Source of the DNA: an uncultured Corynebacterium sp.
Lineage (GTDB): Bacteria > Actinomycetota > Actinomycetes > Mycobacteriales > Mycobacteriaceae
Assembly: GCF_937999985.1 (NCBI RefSeq)
Contig: NZ_CALLDG010000034.1
Span: 1 to 18,723, forward strand
DNA length: 18,723 bases
Direction: 5' to 3'
Positions 1 to 7,115 of this stretch are shown piece by piece. The first letter of the stretch is position 1. Each line of letters starts with the position of its first letter. Position numbers and translations under genes: made by a program. The notes under the pieces were generated by a model. That model did no database searches. It was not told the origin of the DNA and worked only from the letters and a program-made list of their open reading frames with translations.

Positions 1-1
1 G

Positions 2-496
2 GAAGCCATCCCGCAGCTGGAGGACTTCACCAACGACAACGACCGCCTCGCCGCCGAGCGCGCCATGGAATACATGGACCTCAAGCCCGGCACCCCGCTG
101 CGCGACATCAAGATCGACACGGTCTTCCTCGGCTCCTGCACCAACTCCCGCATCGAGGACCTGCGCGCCGCCGCAGATGTCATCAAGGGCCGCACCGTTG
201 CCGACGGCACGCGCATGATCGTTGTTCCTTCCTCCACACGAGTGAAGATGCAAGCGGAAGAAGAGGGGCTAGACAAGATCTTTATTGACGCCGGGGCGGA
301 ATGGCGCACAGCAGGTTGCTCCATGTGCCTAGGCATGAACCCGGACCAGCTTGCCCCGGGCGAGCGATCGGCCTCCACCTCCAACCGAAACTTCGAAGGC
401 CGCCAGGGCAAGGGTGGGCGCACGCACCTGGTCTCCCCACCAGTTGCCGCCGCCACCGCCGTGACGGGCCACCTTGCAGGCCCGGCGGATCTGTAA
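2..496 (+). CDS. leuC: 3-isopropylmalate dehydratase large subunit, C-terminal part (5' truncated by window)
   Basis: This is the C-terminal 164 residues of the large subunit of isopropylmalate isomerase, which with LeuD converts 2-isopropylmalate to 3-isopropylmalate in leucine biosynthesis in the cytoplasm. The frame is open from base 2, so the gene begins before the window; the in-frame ATG at 65 is internal. The aconitase-superfamily [4Fe-4S] ligands are visible: the Cys of GSCTNSR (codon 137-139) and the two Cys of GCSMCLGMNPD (codons at 317 and 326). The tail, with NRNFEGRQGKGGRTHLVSP and an Ala-rich end, is typical of LeuC. It is followed after 106 nt by leuD on the same strand, the usual leuCD arrangement. 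The promoter and any regulatory leader lie outside the window. The family assignment is very secure. Confidence 0.97.
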   Translation, partial: EAIPQLEDFTNDNDRLAAERAMEYMDLKPGTPLRDIKIDTVFLGSCTNSRIEDLRAAADVIKGRTVADGTRMIVVPSSTRVKMQAEEEGLDKIFIDAGAEWRTAGCSMCLGMNPDQLAPGERSASTSNRNFEGRQGKGGRTHLVSPPVAAATAVTGHLAGPADL

Positions 497-602
497 AACA
501 GACCGCTAGATACCCGCACAAGACCCGCCCAAAAATTTTTTCGACCCTCCCCGCCAGCGACCTAAACAGCAGGTGGGGGAGCAGAAAGCAGAAGAGAACA
601 CC

Positions 603-1199
603 ATGGAAAAGTTCAACACCCACACTGGCGTGGCGGCACCGCTGAACCGCTCTAACGTCGACACCGACCAGATCATCCCCGCCGTCTATCTGAAGCGCGT
701 GACCCGCACCGGCTTCGAGGACGGCCTGTTCGCCGGCTGGCGCAAGGACCCAGAGTTCGTCCTGAACCAGGAGCCCTACAAGAACGCCTCCGTGCTGGTG
801 GCCGGCCCGGACTTCGGCACCGGCTCCTCCCGCGAGCACGCCGTCTGGGCGCTGATGGATTACGGCTTCCGCGTGGTCCTTTCCTCCCGTTTCGCGGACA
901 TTTTCCGCGGCAACTCCGGCAAGGCGGGCCTGCTGGCAGCCCAGATGGAACAGAGCGACATTGAGCTGATCTGGAAGCTGTTAGAACAGCAGCCGGGCGC
1001 GGAAATCACCGTGAACCTGGAAGACCGCACGGTCACCTTGGGTACTCACACCTTCGGCTTCGACGTGGACGACTACACCCGCTGGCGCCTGATGGAGGGC
1101 CTGGACGACATCGGCCTGACCCTGCGCAACGAAGAGGCCATCGAGGCCTTCGAATCCCAGCGCGCCAGCTTCAAGCCGCGCACCATTTCCGCCAGTTAG
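603..1199 (+). CDS. leuD: 3-isopropylmalate dehydratase small subunit
   Basis: Small (swivel-domain) subunit of isopropylmalate isomerase, partner of LeuC. It is 198 residues, the normal family length. Recognisable segments are RSNVDTDQIIPAVYLKR near residues 17-33, the substrate-loop region FGTGSSREHAVWAL around residues 75-88, and RGNSGKAGLL near 105-114. The ATG at 603 is chosen because it gives the canonical N-terminus MEKFNTHTG and has AGAAGAG (590-596) 6 nt upstream as ribosome binding site; the in-frame GTG at 573 would add ten residues not usual for the family. The gene ends 3 nt before the stop of the convergent mutT1 gene, leaving no room for a terminator between them. It is probably co-transcribed with leuC. 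Confidence 0.96.
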   Translation: MEKFNTHTGVAAPLNRSNVDTDQIIPAVYLKRVTRTGFEDGLFAGWRKDPEFVLNQEPYKNASVLVAGPDFGTGSSREHAVWALMDYGFRVVLSSRFADIFRGNSGKAGLLAAQMEQSDIELIWKLLEQQPGAEITVNLEDRTVTLGTHTFGFDVDDYTRWRLMEGLDDIGLTLRNEEAIEAFESQRASFKPRTISAS

Positions 1200-1202
1200 C
1201 GC

Positions 1203-2231
1203 TTACTTAACGGACAGCGGGCTGGCCAGGTAATCCAGCCCCAGCAGCTTGTCGCCGGCGAAGTGCAGCACCCAGGTGCTGGACTTCTTCACGCGCATAT
1301 CCTCAATCTCCACGTCGTGCTCGCCCGCAACGCGGGCCAGCACACCCGGGATCACCGTGCCCTGGGCAACAACCATGGACACAGGCGCGGCCGTGGCGGC
1401 ATGGAACGCATCCACCGCGGTATCCGGATCGGCAGCCCACCCGGCATCGCCCAGGTTGGCGTCAAAAGCAACTTCCAACCCTAAGTCCTGAGCAATCGGC
1501 GCGGCCGTGTGCTCGCAACGCACCGGCACGGCCGAAGAAATCGTCTCCGGGCGGTAGCCCGACAGCTCAGAGACCAACAGCTCCGCCTGGCGGCGGCCCT
1601 TCTTGCTCAGCGGACGCAGGTCGTCATCGCCGGCCCACCCTTCGCGGGCGTGCGCCTTCGCGTGGCGGACGTACAGCACGCGGCGGTCACAACCCAGCTT
1701 CAGCACACCCATGGCAGCATCCACGACCTTCAGATCAGCCTCGTAGCTCAGCAGCTCCTTGGCCTCTTCTGGGGAAACCCAGCGCAGCTCATCGGACTCC
1801 TCATTCGGCTCGAACTCACCAGACAATTGCTGGGCAGTCCAGTAATAAACCACCTTCGTGCGCGAACCAACCGGGTAGTGGACATAACCCAAAACCCAGC
1901 CCAGGCGCACGCTGAAGCCGGTCTCCTCCCAGATCTCGCGCATGGCGGTACCCGGCAGATTCTCGCCCGGATCGACCTTGCCCTTCGGCAGCGACCAGTC
2001 GTCATAACGGGGACGGTGGATGATCGCGATCTCCACGTCCGTGGACTCGGGGGAGTTAGGGGTGGAGGCGGCGGCGTCCGGAGAAAAGCGCCAAATAACC
2101 GCACCCGCAGCGAAGGTCGGGCGGGCGAACTCCTCGCTGGGGCGGGATCCGATGCGGGTCACGTGGCCCTGATCGTGCCGCGACATGGCCAGGGACGTAG
2201 AAAGATCGCCAGTTCCTGTGTGAGTGATCAC
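1203..2231 (-). CDS. mutT1: MutT1-like Nudix hydrolase with C-terminal histidine-phosphatase domain
   Basis: Two-domain sanitising hydrolase of the mycobacterial MutT1 type, a family known to act on 8-oxo-(d)GTP and diadenosine polyphosphates. A complete Nudix box lies at residues 84-106 (G-x5-E-x7-REIWEETGF). A histidine-phosphatase (phosphoglycerate-mutase-like) domain starts near residue 183, with the phospho-acceptor motif RHA at 189-191 and a VRCEHT segment near 250. The second superfamily histidine position reads Gln290 (VVAQGTVIP). Length is 342 residues from GTG 2231. That start is preferred because GGGA inside an AAAGGGATCC segment lies upstream, whereas the alternative ATG at 2186 (MSRHDQ) lacks a ribosome binding site. 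The Pro/Ser-rich insert around residues 51-64 is unusual but in frame. It is divergent from gpsA, as in mycobacteria where mutT1 lies between leuCD and gpsA. Confidence 0.93.
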   Translation of the reverse strand: MITHTGTGDLSTSLAMSRHDQGHVTRIGSRPSEEFARPTFAAGAVIWRFSPDAAASTPNSPESTDVEIAIIHRPRYDDWSLPKGKVDPGENLPGTAMREIWEETGFSVRLGWVLGYVHYPVGSRTKVVYYWTAQQLSGEFEPNEESDELRWVSPEEAKELLSYEADLKVVDAAMGVLKLGCDRRVLYVRHAKAHAREGWAGDDDLRPLSKKGRRQAELLVSELSGYRPETISSAVPVRCEHTAAPIAQDLGLEVAFDANLGDAGWAADPDTAVDAFHAATAAPVSMVVAQGTVIPGVLARVAGEHDVEIEDMRVKKSSTWVLHFAGDKLLGLDYLASPLSVK

Positions 2232-2235
2232 TTTT

Positions 2236-2249
2236 AAAGGGATCCCTTT
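2236..2249. promoter_or_regulatory. 14-bp perfect palindrome upstream of mutT1
   Basis: AAAGGGATCCCTTT is a perfect palindrome lying 4 bp upstream of the mutT1 GTG start. Read on the minus strand it supplies the purine-rich ribosome binding site, and it could fold into a hairpin or bind a dimeric regulator. Whether it is an operator or only a symmetric ribosome binding site cannot be told from sequence. Confidence 0.4.
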
Positions 2250-2271
2250 CGATAGACTATTGCCGACAATC

Positions 2272-2300
2272 GTATAACGAACCCAAAAGTTATACCGAAC
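2272..2300. promoter_or_regulatory. Candidate promoter/operator of the mutT1-gpsA divergent region
   Basis: GTATAAC (2272-2278) and GTTATAC (2289-2295) form a perfect 7-bp inverted repeat with a 10-bp spacer. The same DNA also contains a direct repeat, TATAACGAAC (2273-2282) and TATACCGAAC (2291-2300), 18 bp apart with one mismatch. Both TATAAC and TATACC can serve as -10 hexamers for gpsA. The near two-turn spacing fits a dimer-binding site, but no known operator is recognised. Confidence 0.35.
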
Positions 2301-2326
2301 TCAGGCAAGCAGAACTCAGGCAAGCA
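2297..2326. repeat. 15-bp perfect tandem duplication upstream of gpsA
   Basis: GAACTCAGGCAAGCA occurs twice without a gap (2297-2311 and 2312-2326), 29 bp before the gpsA start. It lies between the candidate -10 boxes and the gene, so it probably sits in the 5' untranslated leader. It looks like a slippage duplication and may vary in copy number between strains. Confidence 0.85.
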
Positions 2327-2355
2327 AACAGTGCAGGCGGGAAGGCGACAAGCAG

Positions 2356-3354
2356 ATGGTGCGAGTAGCAGTGATGGGCGCAGGCTCCTGGGGTACGACG
2401 GTTGCCAAGGTTTTTGCTGACGCCGGTAACGAGGTCCGCCTCTGGGCGCGCCGCGCCGAAGTCGCCGACGACGTGCGCGATAATCACCGAAACAGCGCCT
2501 ACCTGGGGGACATCGACCTACCGGCCGCGATGACCGGCACAACCGACCCCGCCGAGGCACTGAGCGGTGCAGAGATCGTGGTGCTGGGAGTACCGTCGCA
2601 GTCGCTGCGCGAAAATCTGCAGAATTGGAAGGAACTCATCGGCTCGGACGCCTCCCTGGTGAGCCTGGCCAAGGGCATCGAACACTCCAGCGGCCTGCGG
2701 ATGAGCCAGCTGATCTCCGAAGTGGCGGACGTGCCCAGCGAACGCGTGGCCGTGCTGACCGGTCCGAACCTGGCGCGCGAAGTGGCCCAGGGGCAGCCCG
2801 CCGCAACCGTGGTGGCCTGCACCGACATGGATCGCGCGAAGCTGATCCAGGCGGCCGTGGCCGCACCGTACTTCCGCCCATACACCAACACGGACGTCAT
2901 CGGCTGTGAAATCGCCGGCACCTGCAAGAACGTCATCGCCCTGGCGGCGGGCATCGCCGCCGGTATGGGCTTTGGCGACAACACCGCCGCTACCGTGATT
3001 ACCCGTGGCCTGGCGGAAACCACCCGCCTGGCCCTGGAAGTCGGCGCCGACGCGCGCACGCTTAGTGGGCTGGCGGGCATGGGAGACCTGGTGGCCACGT
3101 GTACCTCGAAGCTCTCGCGCAACCGCCGCTTCGGGGAGCACCTGGGCAAGGGAGAGACCCTGGAGCAGGCCGCCGCGTCCACCAAGGGACAGGTTGCCGA
3201 AGGCGTGGTGAGCAGCCAGTCCGTGCACGAGCTGGCGGAGAAGGTCGGCGTGGAAATGCCCATCACCGACGCAGTCGTGGGAGTCTGCCACGAAGGCGCC
3301 GACGTGCAGCAGGTAATGATGGGGCTACTCGGGCGCAGCAAGAAGGCCGAGTAA
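2356..3354 (+). CDS. gpsA: NAD(P)+-dependent glycerol-3-phosphate dehydrogenase
   Basis: Cytoplasmic enzyme that reduces dihydroxyacetone phosphate to sn-glycerol 3-phosphate, the backbone for phospholipids. It is 332 residues, normal for GpsA. The N-terminal Rossmann domain has the dinucleotide-binding motif GAGSWGT at residues 8-14. Conserved catalytic-region segments are SLAKGIE (Lys106), LTGPNLAREV (134-143) and AGTCKNVIALAAGI (Lys191). The C-terminal domain carries LAGMGDLVATC and NRRFG. ATG 2356 gives the typical short start before the GxGxxG loop and has GGGAAGG (2339-2345) 10 nt upstream. It is divergent from mutT1 and 80 nt before ddl on the same strand. An intact ordinary family member. 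Confidence 0.97.
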   Translation: MVRVAVMGAGSWGTTVAKVFADAGNEVRLWARRAEVADDVRDNHRNSAYLGDIDLPAAMTGTTDPAEALSGAEIVVLGVPSQSLRENLQNWKELIGSDASLVSLAKGIEHSSGLRMSQLISEVADVPSERVAVLTGPNLAREVAQGQPAATVVACTDMDRAKLIQAAVAAPYFRPYTNTDVIGCEIAGTCKNVIALAAGIAAGMGFGDNTAATVITRGLAETTRLALEVGADARTLSGLAGMGDLVATCTSKLSRNRRFGEHLGKGETLEQAAASTKGQVAEGVVSSQSVHELAEKVGVEMPITDAVVGVCHEGADVQQVMMGLLGRSKKAE

Positions 3355-3420
3355 GCCGCGCACGCTAGCAGTTCGGTTGAAAGGGGCGGGGCGGTGGGGA
3401 TGTGGCGTCATAAAAACGGC

Positions 3421-3435
3421 TAAGGTAAAAAGCCG
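3421..3435 (+). promoter_or_regulatory. Candidate -10 box giving a leaderless ddl transcript
   Basis: TAAGGT (3421-3426) fits the actinobacterial TANNNT -10 pattern and ends 8 nt before the ddl GTG, so transcription would start at or next to the start codon. No convincing Shine-Dalgarno sequence is placed for this GTG. No clear -35 hexamer is visible. Confidence 0.5.
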
Positions 3436-4556
3436 TGAGTAACGAAGCCAAGAAGCACGCACGCACCACCGTCGCCGTCCTGTACGGCGGCCAGTCGACC
3501 GAGCACTCCGTATCCTGCATCAGCGCAGGTGCGGTGATCGACCACCTGGATCCGGAGATTTACAACGTGGTTCCCGTGGGGATCACCGAGGCCGGCGCAT
3601 GGGTGCCCGGGACGACCGACACCTCGCAGCTGCGCGCGAATGGGCGGGACATGCCGCGCGTGGAAGACGGAGGCGTGCACGTGCAGCTGACGTTCGGCGG
3701 GGCTGGAACGGACGGCTCTGCGGGCTCTGGTGCGGCGGGTGAGATGCGCTACGTGACCGGGCCGCAGGCAGGCGAGGTATTTGCGCAGGTGGACGTTGTT
3801 TTCCCGGTGCTGCACGGCATGAACGGCGAGGACGGCACCGTGCAGGGCGTGCTGGATCTGGCTGGCGTGCGGTACGTCGGCAACGGTGTGCTGGCTTCGG
3901 CGGCGGGCATGGACAAGGACTTCACCAAGCGGCTGGCGCGCGAGGCTGGCATCCCGGTGGGCGAGGAGCTGATTCTGTTCCAACCGCGCGAGCTGACGAC
4001 GGAGGAGAAGGAGCGGCTGGGGCTGCCCGTGTTCGTGAAGCCGGCGCGCGGCGGATCTAGCATCGGCATCTCCAAGGTGGACAGCTGGGAGGAGTTCGAT
4101 GCCGCCGTTGACCTGGCTTTTTCCCACGACAACAAGGTGATCGTGGAGGCGATGATCCACGGTGCCGAGGTCGAGTGCGGTGTGTTGCAGCACGCGGACG
4201 GCTCGATCGTGTCTTCGGTTCCGGCGATGCTGAACGGCACTGAGGATGGTGCCGAAGGATTCTATGGTTTTGACGCCAAGTATGTCGACTCGACCGTCTC
4301 CGCCACCATCCCAGCGCCGCTACCTGCGGAGACTCTGAAGGAGATCCGCCAACTGGCCATTCGCACGTTCAACGCGCTGGGGTGCGATGGCATCGCGCGC
4401 GTGGACTTCTTTGCGACGGAAAACGGGCCCGTGCTGAATGAGATCAACACGATGCCTGGGTTTACGCCGATCTCGATGTATCCGAAGATGTTCGCCGCTG
4501 ACGGCGTGAGCTTCGGCGACCTGGTCAGCGCGCTGATCGCCCGCGCCCTGGCCTAG
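3435..4556 (+). CDS. ddl: D-alanine--D-alanine ligase
   Basis: ATP-grasp ligase that joins two D-alanines for the peptidoglycan pentapeptide; target of D-cycloserine. It is 373 residues, in the range of actinobacterial Ddl. Motifs visible are YGGQSTEHSVSCIS (17-30, N-terminal substrate domain), PVLHGMNGEDGTVQG (124-138), FVKPARGGSSIG (200-211, ATP-binding loop), EVECGVL (245-251) and the metal and substrate segment NEINTMPGFTPISMYP (335-350). A Gly/Ala/Ser-rich stretch near residues 88-102 looks like a surface loop. The GTG at 3435 gives the usual short lead to the first strand and sits 8 nt after a -10-like hexamer, so the mRNA may be leaderless. It is convergent with the DUF3515 gene, separated by 405 nt of repeat-bearing DNA. 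Confidence 0.97.
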   Translation: MSNEAKKHARTTVAVLYGGQSTEHSVSCISAGAVIDHLDPEIYNVVPVGITEAGAWVPGTTDTSQLRANGRDMPRVEDGGVHVQLTFGGAGTDGSAGSGAAGEMRYVTGPQAGEVFAQVDVVFPVLHGMNGEDGTVQGVLDLAGVRYVGNGVLASAAGMDKDFTKRLAREAGIPVGEELILFQPRELTTEEKERLGLPVFVKPARGGSSIGISKVDSWEEFDAAVDLAFSHDNKVIVEAMIHGAEVECGVLQHADGSIVSSVPAMLNGTEDGAEGFYGFDAKYVDSTVSATIPAPLPAETLKEIRQLAIRTFNALGCDGIARVDFFATENGPVLNEINTMPGFTPISMYPKMFAADGVSFGDLVSALIARALA

Positions 4557-4585
4557 CTGGAGCTAGCTGGCTCTGCCGTGGCCTG

Positions 4586-4713
4586 CAAATGTCGCTAGAA
4601 CGGGAATCCGTTATTGATACCAGTTTTCTTTAATCTAAACCTGCAGGTCAGGGGCTCGCGCTAGTTTGCGAGGCTTCGGTCGCGGCGACGTATTCCCGTT
4701 CTAACGACATTTG
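4586..4713. repeat. 128-bp inverted-repeat element, copy A
   Basis: The ends are 22-bp inverted repeats (4586-4607 and 4692-4713) with one mismatch (C4595 against A4704), starting CAAATGTCG at both outer ends. The 84-nt interior shares colinear anchors with copy B: GTTATTG at 4610, TAAA at 4636 and AGGTCAG at 4645. No transposase is encoded and no flanking target duplication is evident. It resembles a MITE-like or REP-like non-coding element, or the DNA of a long hairpin. Confidence 0.8.
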
Positions 4714-4791
4714 ACCACGCGGAGTGCCCATTACCGGCCTGCGTGAGAGGGGGCGCCGGAACAGGTGCAGGTTTTTGGGTTGCGGTGGGCG

Positions 4792-4919
4792 AAAGTGTCG
4801 GAAAAGTTGCAATTTGTTACTGGGGTGCATTGTCAATAGTGTAAATATGTAGGTCAGAAGCTTTTTGCTCACGATGTCGGGAGAGGCGGTCTGATGTTTT
4901 GCAACTTTTCCGACATTTG
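4792..4919. repeat. 128-bp inverted-repeat element, copy B
   Basis: The arms pair perfectly over 17 bp (4796-4812 with 4899-4915), from TGTCGG outermost to GTTGCAA innermost. The anchors GTTACTG at 4816, TAAA at 4842 and AGGTCAG at 4851 fall at the same offsets as in copy A, and the right end finishes CGACATTTG at 4919 exactly as copy A does at 4713. The two copies therefore align over 128 bp without an indel, in the same orientation and 206 bp apart. The arm sequences differ between copies while remaining self-complementary. Confidence 0.8.
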
Positions 4920-4961
4920 GCACCTACGGCATGTGACTCCTGTGGCAGGTGTGGAGTGCCG

Positions 4962-6035
4962 CTACTGCTGGGCAGTGGCGGGCTGCTTCTCAGTCTTCTT
5001 GAGGGAATCGGAGATTGCGCTGGTCACGGAAGTGATGACCTCCTCGCCGGCGGACTGCGGCATCGCCAGACCCACAATCTGCTCCCGGCCCAGGGCATAC
5101 CAGTGGCCCATCGTCGACCCGCGCGAAAGCGAGGGGTCGGAGAACCACGGAACATCATCTACCTGGGTCAGGTTGGCCCCCGGCTCATAGGCCTCAGGCA
5201 TTTCCAGGCCACAGCGAATGACCACCGGCTCGTGTCCGTCAGCCAGGTAGGTCGCCGAGCCACTGGGAGCCTTGTCGAATACCGACTCGTCCACGCCTTC
5301 GGGTAGCGCATCTGCGTTTTTCAGCTTGGAGCTGCCGGCAGAAATGTGAACCAGTCGCCAGTCAGCCAGCGAATCCGGCAGCGACTCCAGGAACTTGCGG
5401 CACGCCGGGGACTCGGTCGCACCACCGGATGTGCCTGCCTCGCCGGAACCACCGGAGCCACCAGCCACCGCAGCCTTCGACAGTGGGTAGGGGGCGGGCT
5501 TTGCTGGAGAGTCGGCGTCATAAAGAGAAGACAGAGCAGAACCAACCCCCTCGAGCGCGCTGCCCACGTCGGAAGAAGCCGTCACCGCGACCGCGGGCGA
5601 ACCCCCGACCGCGTACCAAGTGCGCAGGTCAGAGCCCGGGGTGGCATCGGAAACGGCGGTCCAGCGCGCATCGCCAGAAGTAAACACCGGCGACAACACC
5701 GTGTACTGATCCGGCACATTCACCCCGCACCGCACAGACAGCTCCGCGCCCGAAGAGTCACGATAAGCCGCAGCCCCATCCGGCGCCGGGTCGCGCACCT
5801 CCACGGAACGGAAACGATCCAAGTCCCGCGGCAGCGCCGCCACGAAATCGGCACACACCTGCGACGACGCCTCCGGCGCATCCACCGGACCCATTGCCAC
5901 CGGAGCGTAGACCTTCTTATCCATCGTGATTTTCGCCGCCACGATCACCACAACAATCAGAAGAATGGCCAGCACCGTCGACAGCACCAGCAGGTACCGC
6001 GGGGTGGACACGGGGGAGGTGGATTCGTCACTCAT
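4962..6035 (-). CDS. Membrane-anchored DUF3515 protein with duplicated domain
   Basis: Protein of unknown function, 357 residues. A single hydrophobic segment (about 14-34) follows a short Ser/Thr/Pro-rich cytoplasmic tail, so the bulk should lie outside the membrane as an anchored or uncleaved-signal protein. Two homologous units follow: residues about 60-171 and 211-345, each with the layout Cys-x2-Phe near the start, a Leu-Pro, an Ala-x-Tyr, a VRCG or IRCG-x5-Pro-x2-Tyr segment, and a WYA(V/L)G motif. The Cys pairs are C61/C103 and C212/C275, plausible disulphides. The units are joined by a Pro then Gly/Ser-rich linker (172-210). Family members known to me are about half this length with one unit. 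Position between ddl and thiL matches the mycobacterial Rv2980 neighbourhood, which supports the family call; a cell-envelope role is only inferred. Confidence 0.8.
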   Translation of the reverse strand: MSDESTSPVSTPRYLLVLSTVLAILLIVVVIVAAKITMDKKVYAPVAMGPVDAPEASSQVCADFVAALPRDLDRFRSVEVRDPAPDGAAAYRDSSGAELSVRCGVNVPDQYTVLSPVFTSGDARWTAVSDATPGSDLRTWYAVGGSPAVAVTASSDVGSALEGVGSALSSLYDADSPAKPAPYPLSKAAVAGGSGGSGEAGTSGGATESPACRKFLESLPDSLADWRLVHISAGSSKLKNADALPEGVDESVFDKAPSGSATYLADGHEPVVIRCGLEMPEAYEPGANLTQVDDVPWFSDPSLSRGSTMGHWYALGREQIVGLAMPQSAGEEVITSVTSAISDSLKKTEKQPATAQQ

Positions 6036-6049
6036 AGCGCACCATCTTA
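6036..6049 (-). promoter_or_regulatory. Candidate -10 box for leaderless DUF3515 transcript
   Basis: On the minus strand TAAGAT (plus positions 6044-6049) ends 8 nt before the ATG at 6035, the spacing expected for a leaderless mRNA. The overlapping AT-rich segment TTAATTAGACT on the plus strand could serve thiL, so this 61-bp divergent gap probably holds back-to-back promoters. Confidence 0.45.
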
Positions 6050-6096
6050 ATTAGACTTGTCGCAGTACCCCAAGCATCACTCGATCGAAAGGCTGC

Positions 6097-7083
6097 ATGC
6101 GCACTTCACTGACCGTCGCCGAGGCCGGCGAGGCCGCCACCATCGCGGCGATCCGCCAGGCCGCACCGAGTTCTCTTAATGGCGATGACGCCGCAGTGCT
6201 GGAACCCACAGGCACCAATTCACGGCACGTGTGCTCGACGGACATCCTCGTTCAGGACCGGCACTTCACGTTCGACTACTCGACTCCGTGGGAGGTTGGG
6301 GTGAAGGCGGTGACGCAGAACTTCGCGGACATTCAGGCGATGGGAGCACGTCCCACCGCGATCCTGATGGCGATCGCCACTCCGGGGGATTTGCCGCTGC
6401 AGACGGTGGCGGATATTGCGCGCGGCATCGACGAAGCGGCTTCCCCGTGGGCGGCGGAGCTGGTCGGCGGGGACGTTGTGACCAGCAAAGACTTGGTCAT
6501 TTCCATTACCGCCTTGGGCGAGATCTCCGGGCCCGCCGCGGCGCTGACTTTGGATGGCGCGGGCGTGGGGCAGAGGGTCATCGCCAGCGGGCCGATCGGC
6601 TATAGCGCGGCGGGGCTGGCGATTCTGCGCCACTATGGCTCCCGCAAGGCGATCCCGGCAAACGATTCGATCCTCAACGAACTGGCGGATTGGCACTGCG
6701 CCCCGCGTCTGGAGCCGGGTCGCGGTTCCGTCGCCCGCGCTACTGGTGCGAGCGCCATGACGGATAACTCCGATGGGCTGATCGTGGACCTGTGTGCCAT
6801 CGCGGAGCGCTCCGGAGTGTGCCTGGATTTGGACGGGGCGGCTCTGGTGCCCGACGAGAAGCTTAGGTATGCCGCGCAGATGACGGGCAAGAACCCACTG
6901 GAATGGATCTACACCGGCGGCGAGGACCATACTCTTTTGGGAACTACGGACGCCCGCATGCCCAGTGGCTACCGCCGCATCGGGACTGTACGCAGCCTCT
7001 CGGTTGAGGGGGACGGTGAGGGGGACTATGTGCTGGTTGACGGCGGGCGCCCGCCGTTTACGTCCGGCTGGCAGTCGGTGTAG
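6097..7083 (+). CDS. thiL: Thiamine-monophosphate kinase
   Basis: ATP-dependent kinase that makes thiamine diphosphate from thiamine monophosphate, the last step of cofactor synthesis. It belongs to the AIRS/PurM-like kinase family; 328 residues is normal. Visible motifs are NGDDAAVL (28-35), the STDILVQDRHF metal-binding strand, AVTQNFADIQAMGARP (the SDIaAMGA-type motif), ELVGGDVVTS, the TDNSDGLIVDL aspartate segment and GGEDHTLL near the C-terminus, where GGEDYELL is more usual. ATG 6097 is chosen for its good ribosome binding site, GAAAGG, about 6 nt upstream. It is divergent from the DUF3515 gene and followed after 32 nt by ung, likely an operon, as in mycobacteria. Confidence 0.95.
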   Translation: MRTSLTVAEAGEAATIAAIRQAAPSSLNGDDAAVLEPTGTNSRHVCSTDILVQDRHFTFDYSTPWEVGVKAVTQNFADIQAMGARPTAILMAIATPGDLPLQTVADIARGIDEAASPWAAELVGGDVVTSKDLVISITALGEISGPAAALTLDGAGVGQRVIASGPIGYSAAGLAILRHYGSRKAIPANDSILNELADWHCAPRLEPGRGSVARATGASAMTDNSDGLIVDLCAIAERSGVCLDLDGAALVPDEKLRYAAQMTGKNPLEWIYTGGEDHTLLGTTDARMPSGYRRIGTVRSLSVEGDGEGDYVLVDGGRPPFTSGWQSV

Positions 7084-7115
7084 TTGAGACGGCACAGTAA
7101 GGCGAGGGAGAAGGC

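Larger units (their letters stand above)
4557..4961. other. Gene-free convergent intergenic region with two repeat elements
   Basis: This 405-nt gap lies between the stop codons of ddl (plus) and the DUF3515 gene (minus). It holds two homologous 128-bp inverted-repeat elements, a 78-nt spacer between them (4714-4791), and short flanks. No credible gene is seen. A minus-strand reading frame at 4648-4923 runs across both elements, has no family resemblance that I recognise and no ribosome binding site, and is judged spurious. There is no classical GC-stem plus U-tract terminator, so the long element stems may themselves end convergent transcription. Confidence 0.75.

Noticed and set aside
221..345. 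More A/T-ending codons in part of leuC than in its flanks
   Set aside because: The protein is conserved throughout and the stretch is short; recombination cannot be separated from normal variation by eye.
541..588. Possible hairpin between CCTCCCCGCC and GGTGGGGGAG upstream of leuD
   Set aside because: The stem needs a bulge and has no following U tract or leader peptide; not enough for an attenuator or terminator call.
573..602. Upstream GTG start for leuD
   Set aside because: Adds ten residues outside the conserved LeuD N-terminus; ATG 603 has a good ribosome binding site.
4648..4923. 91-codon minus-strand reading frame across both 128-bp elements
   Set aside because: No family resemblance, no ribosome binding site, and it is made mostly of the repeat elements.
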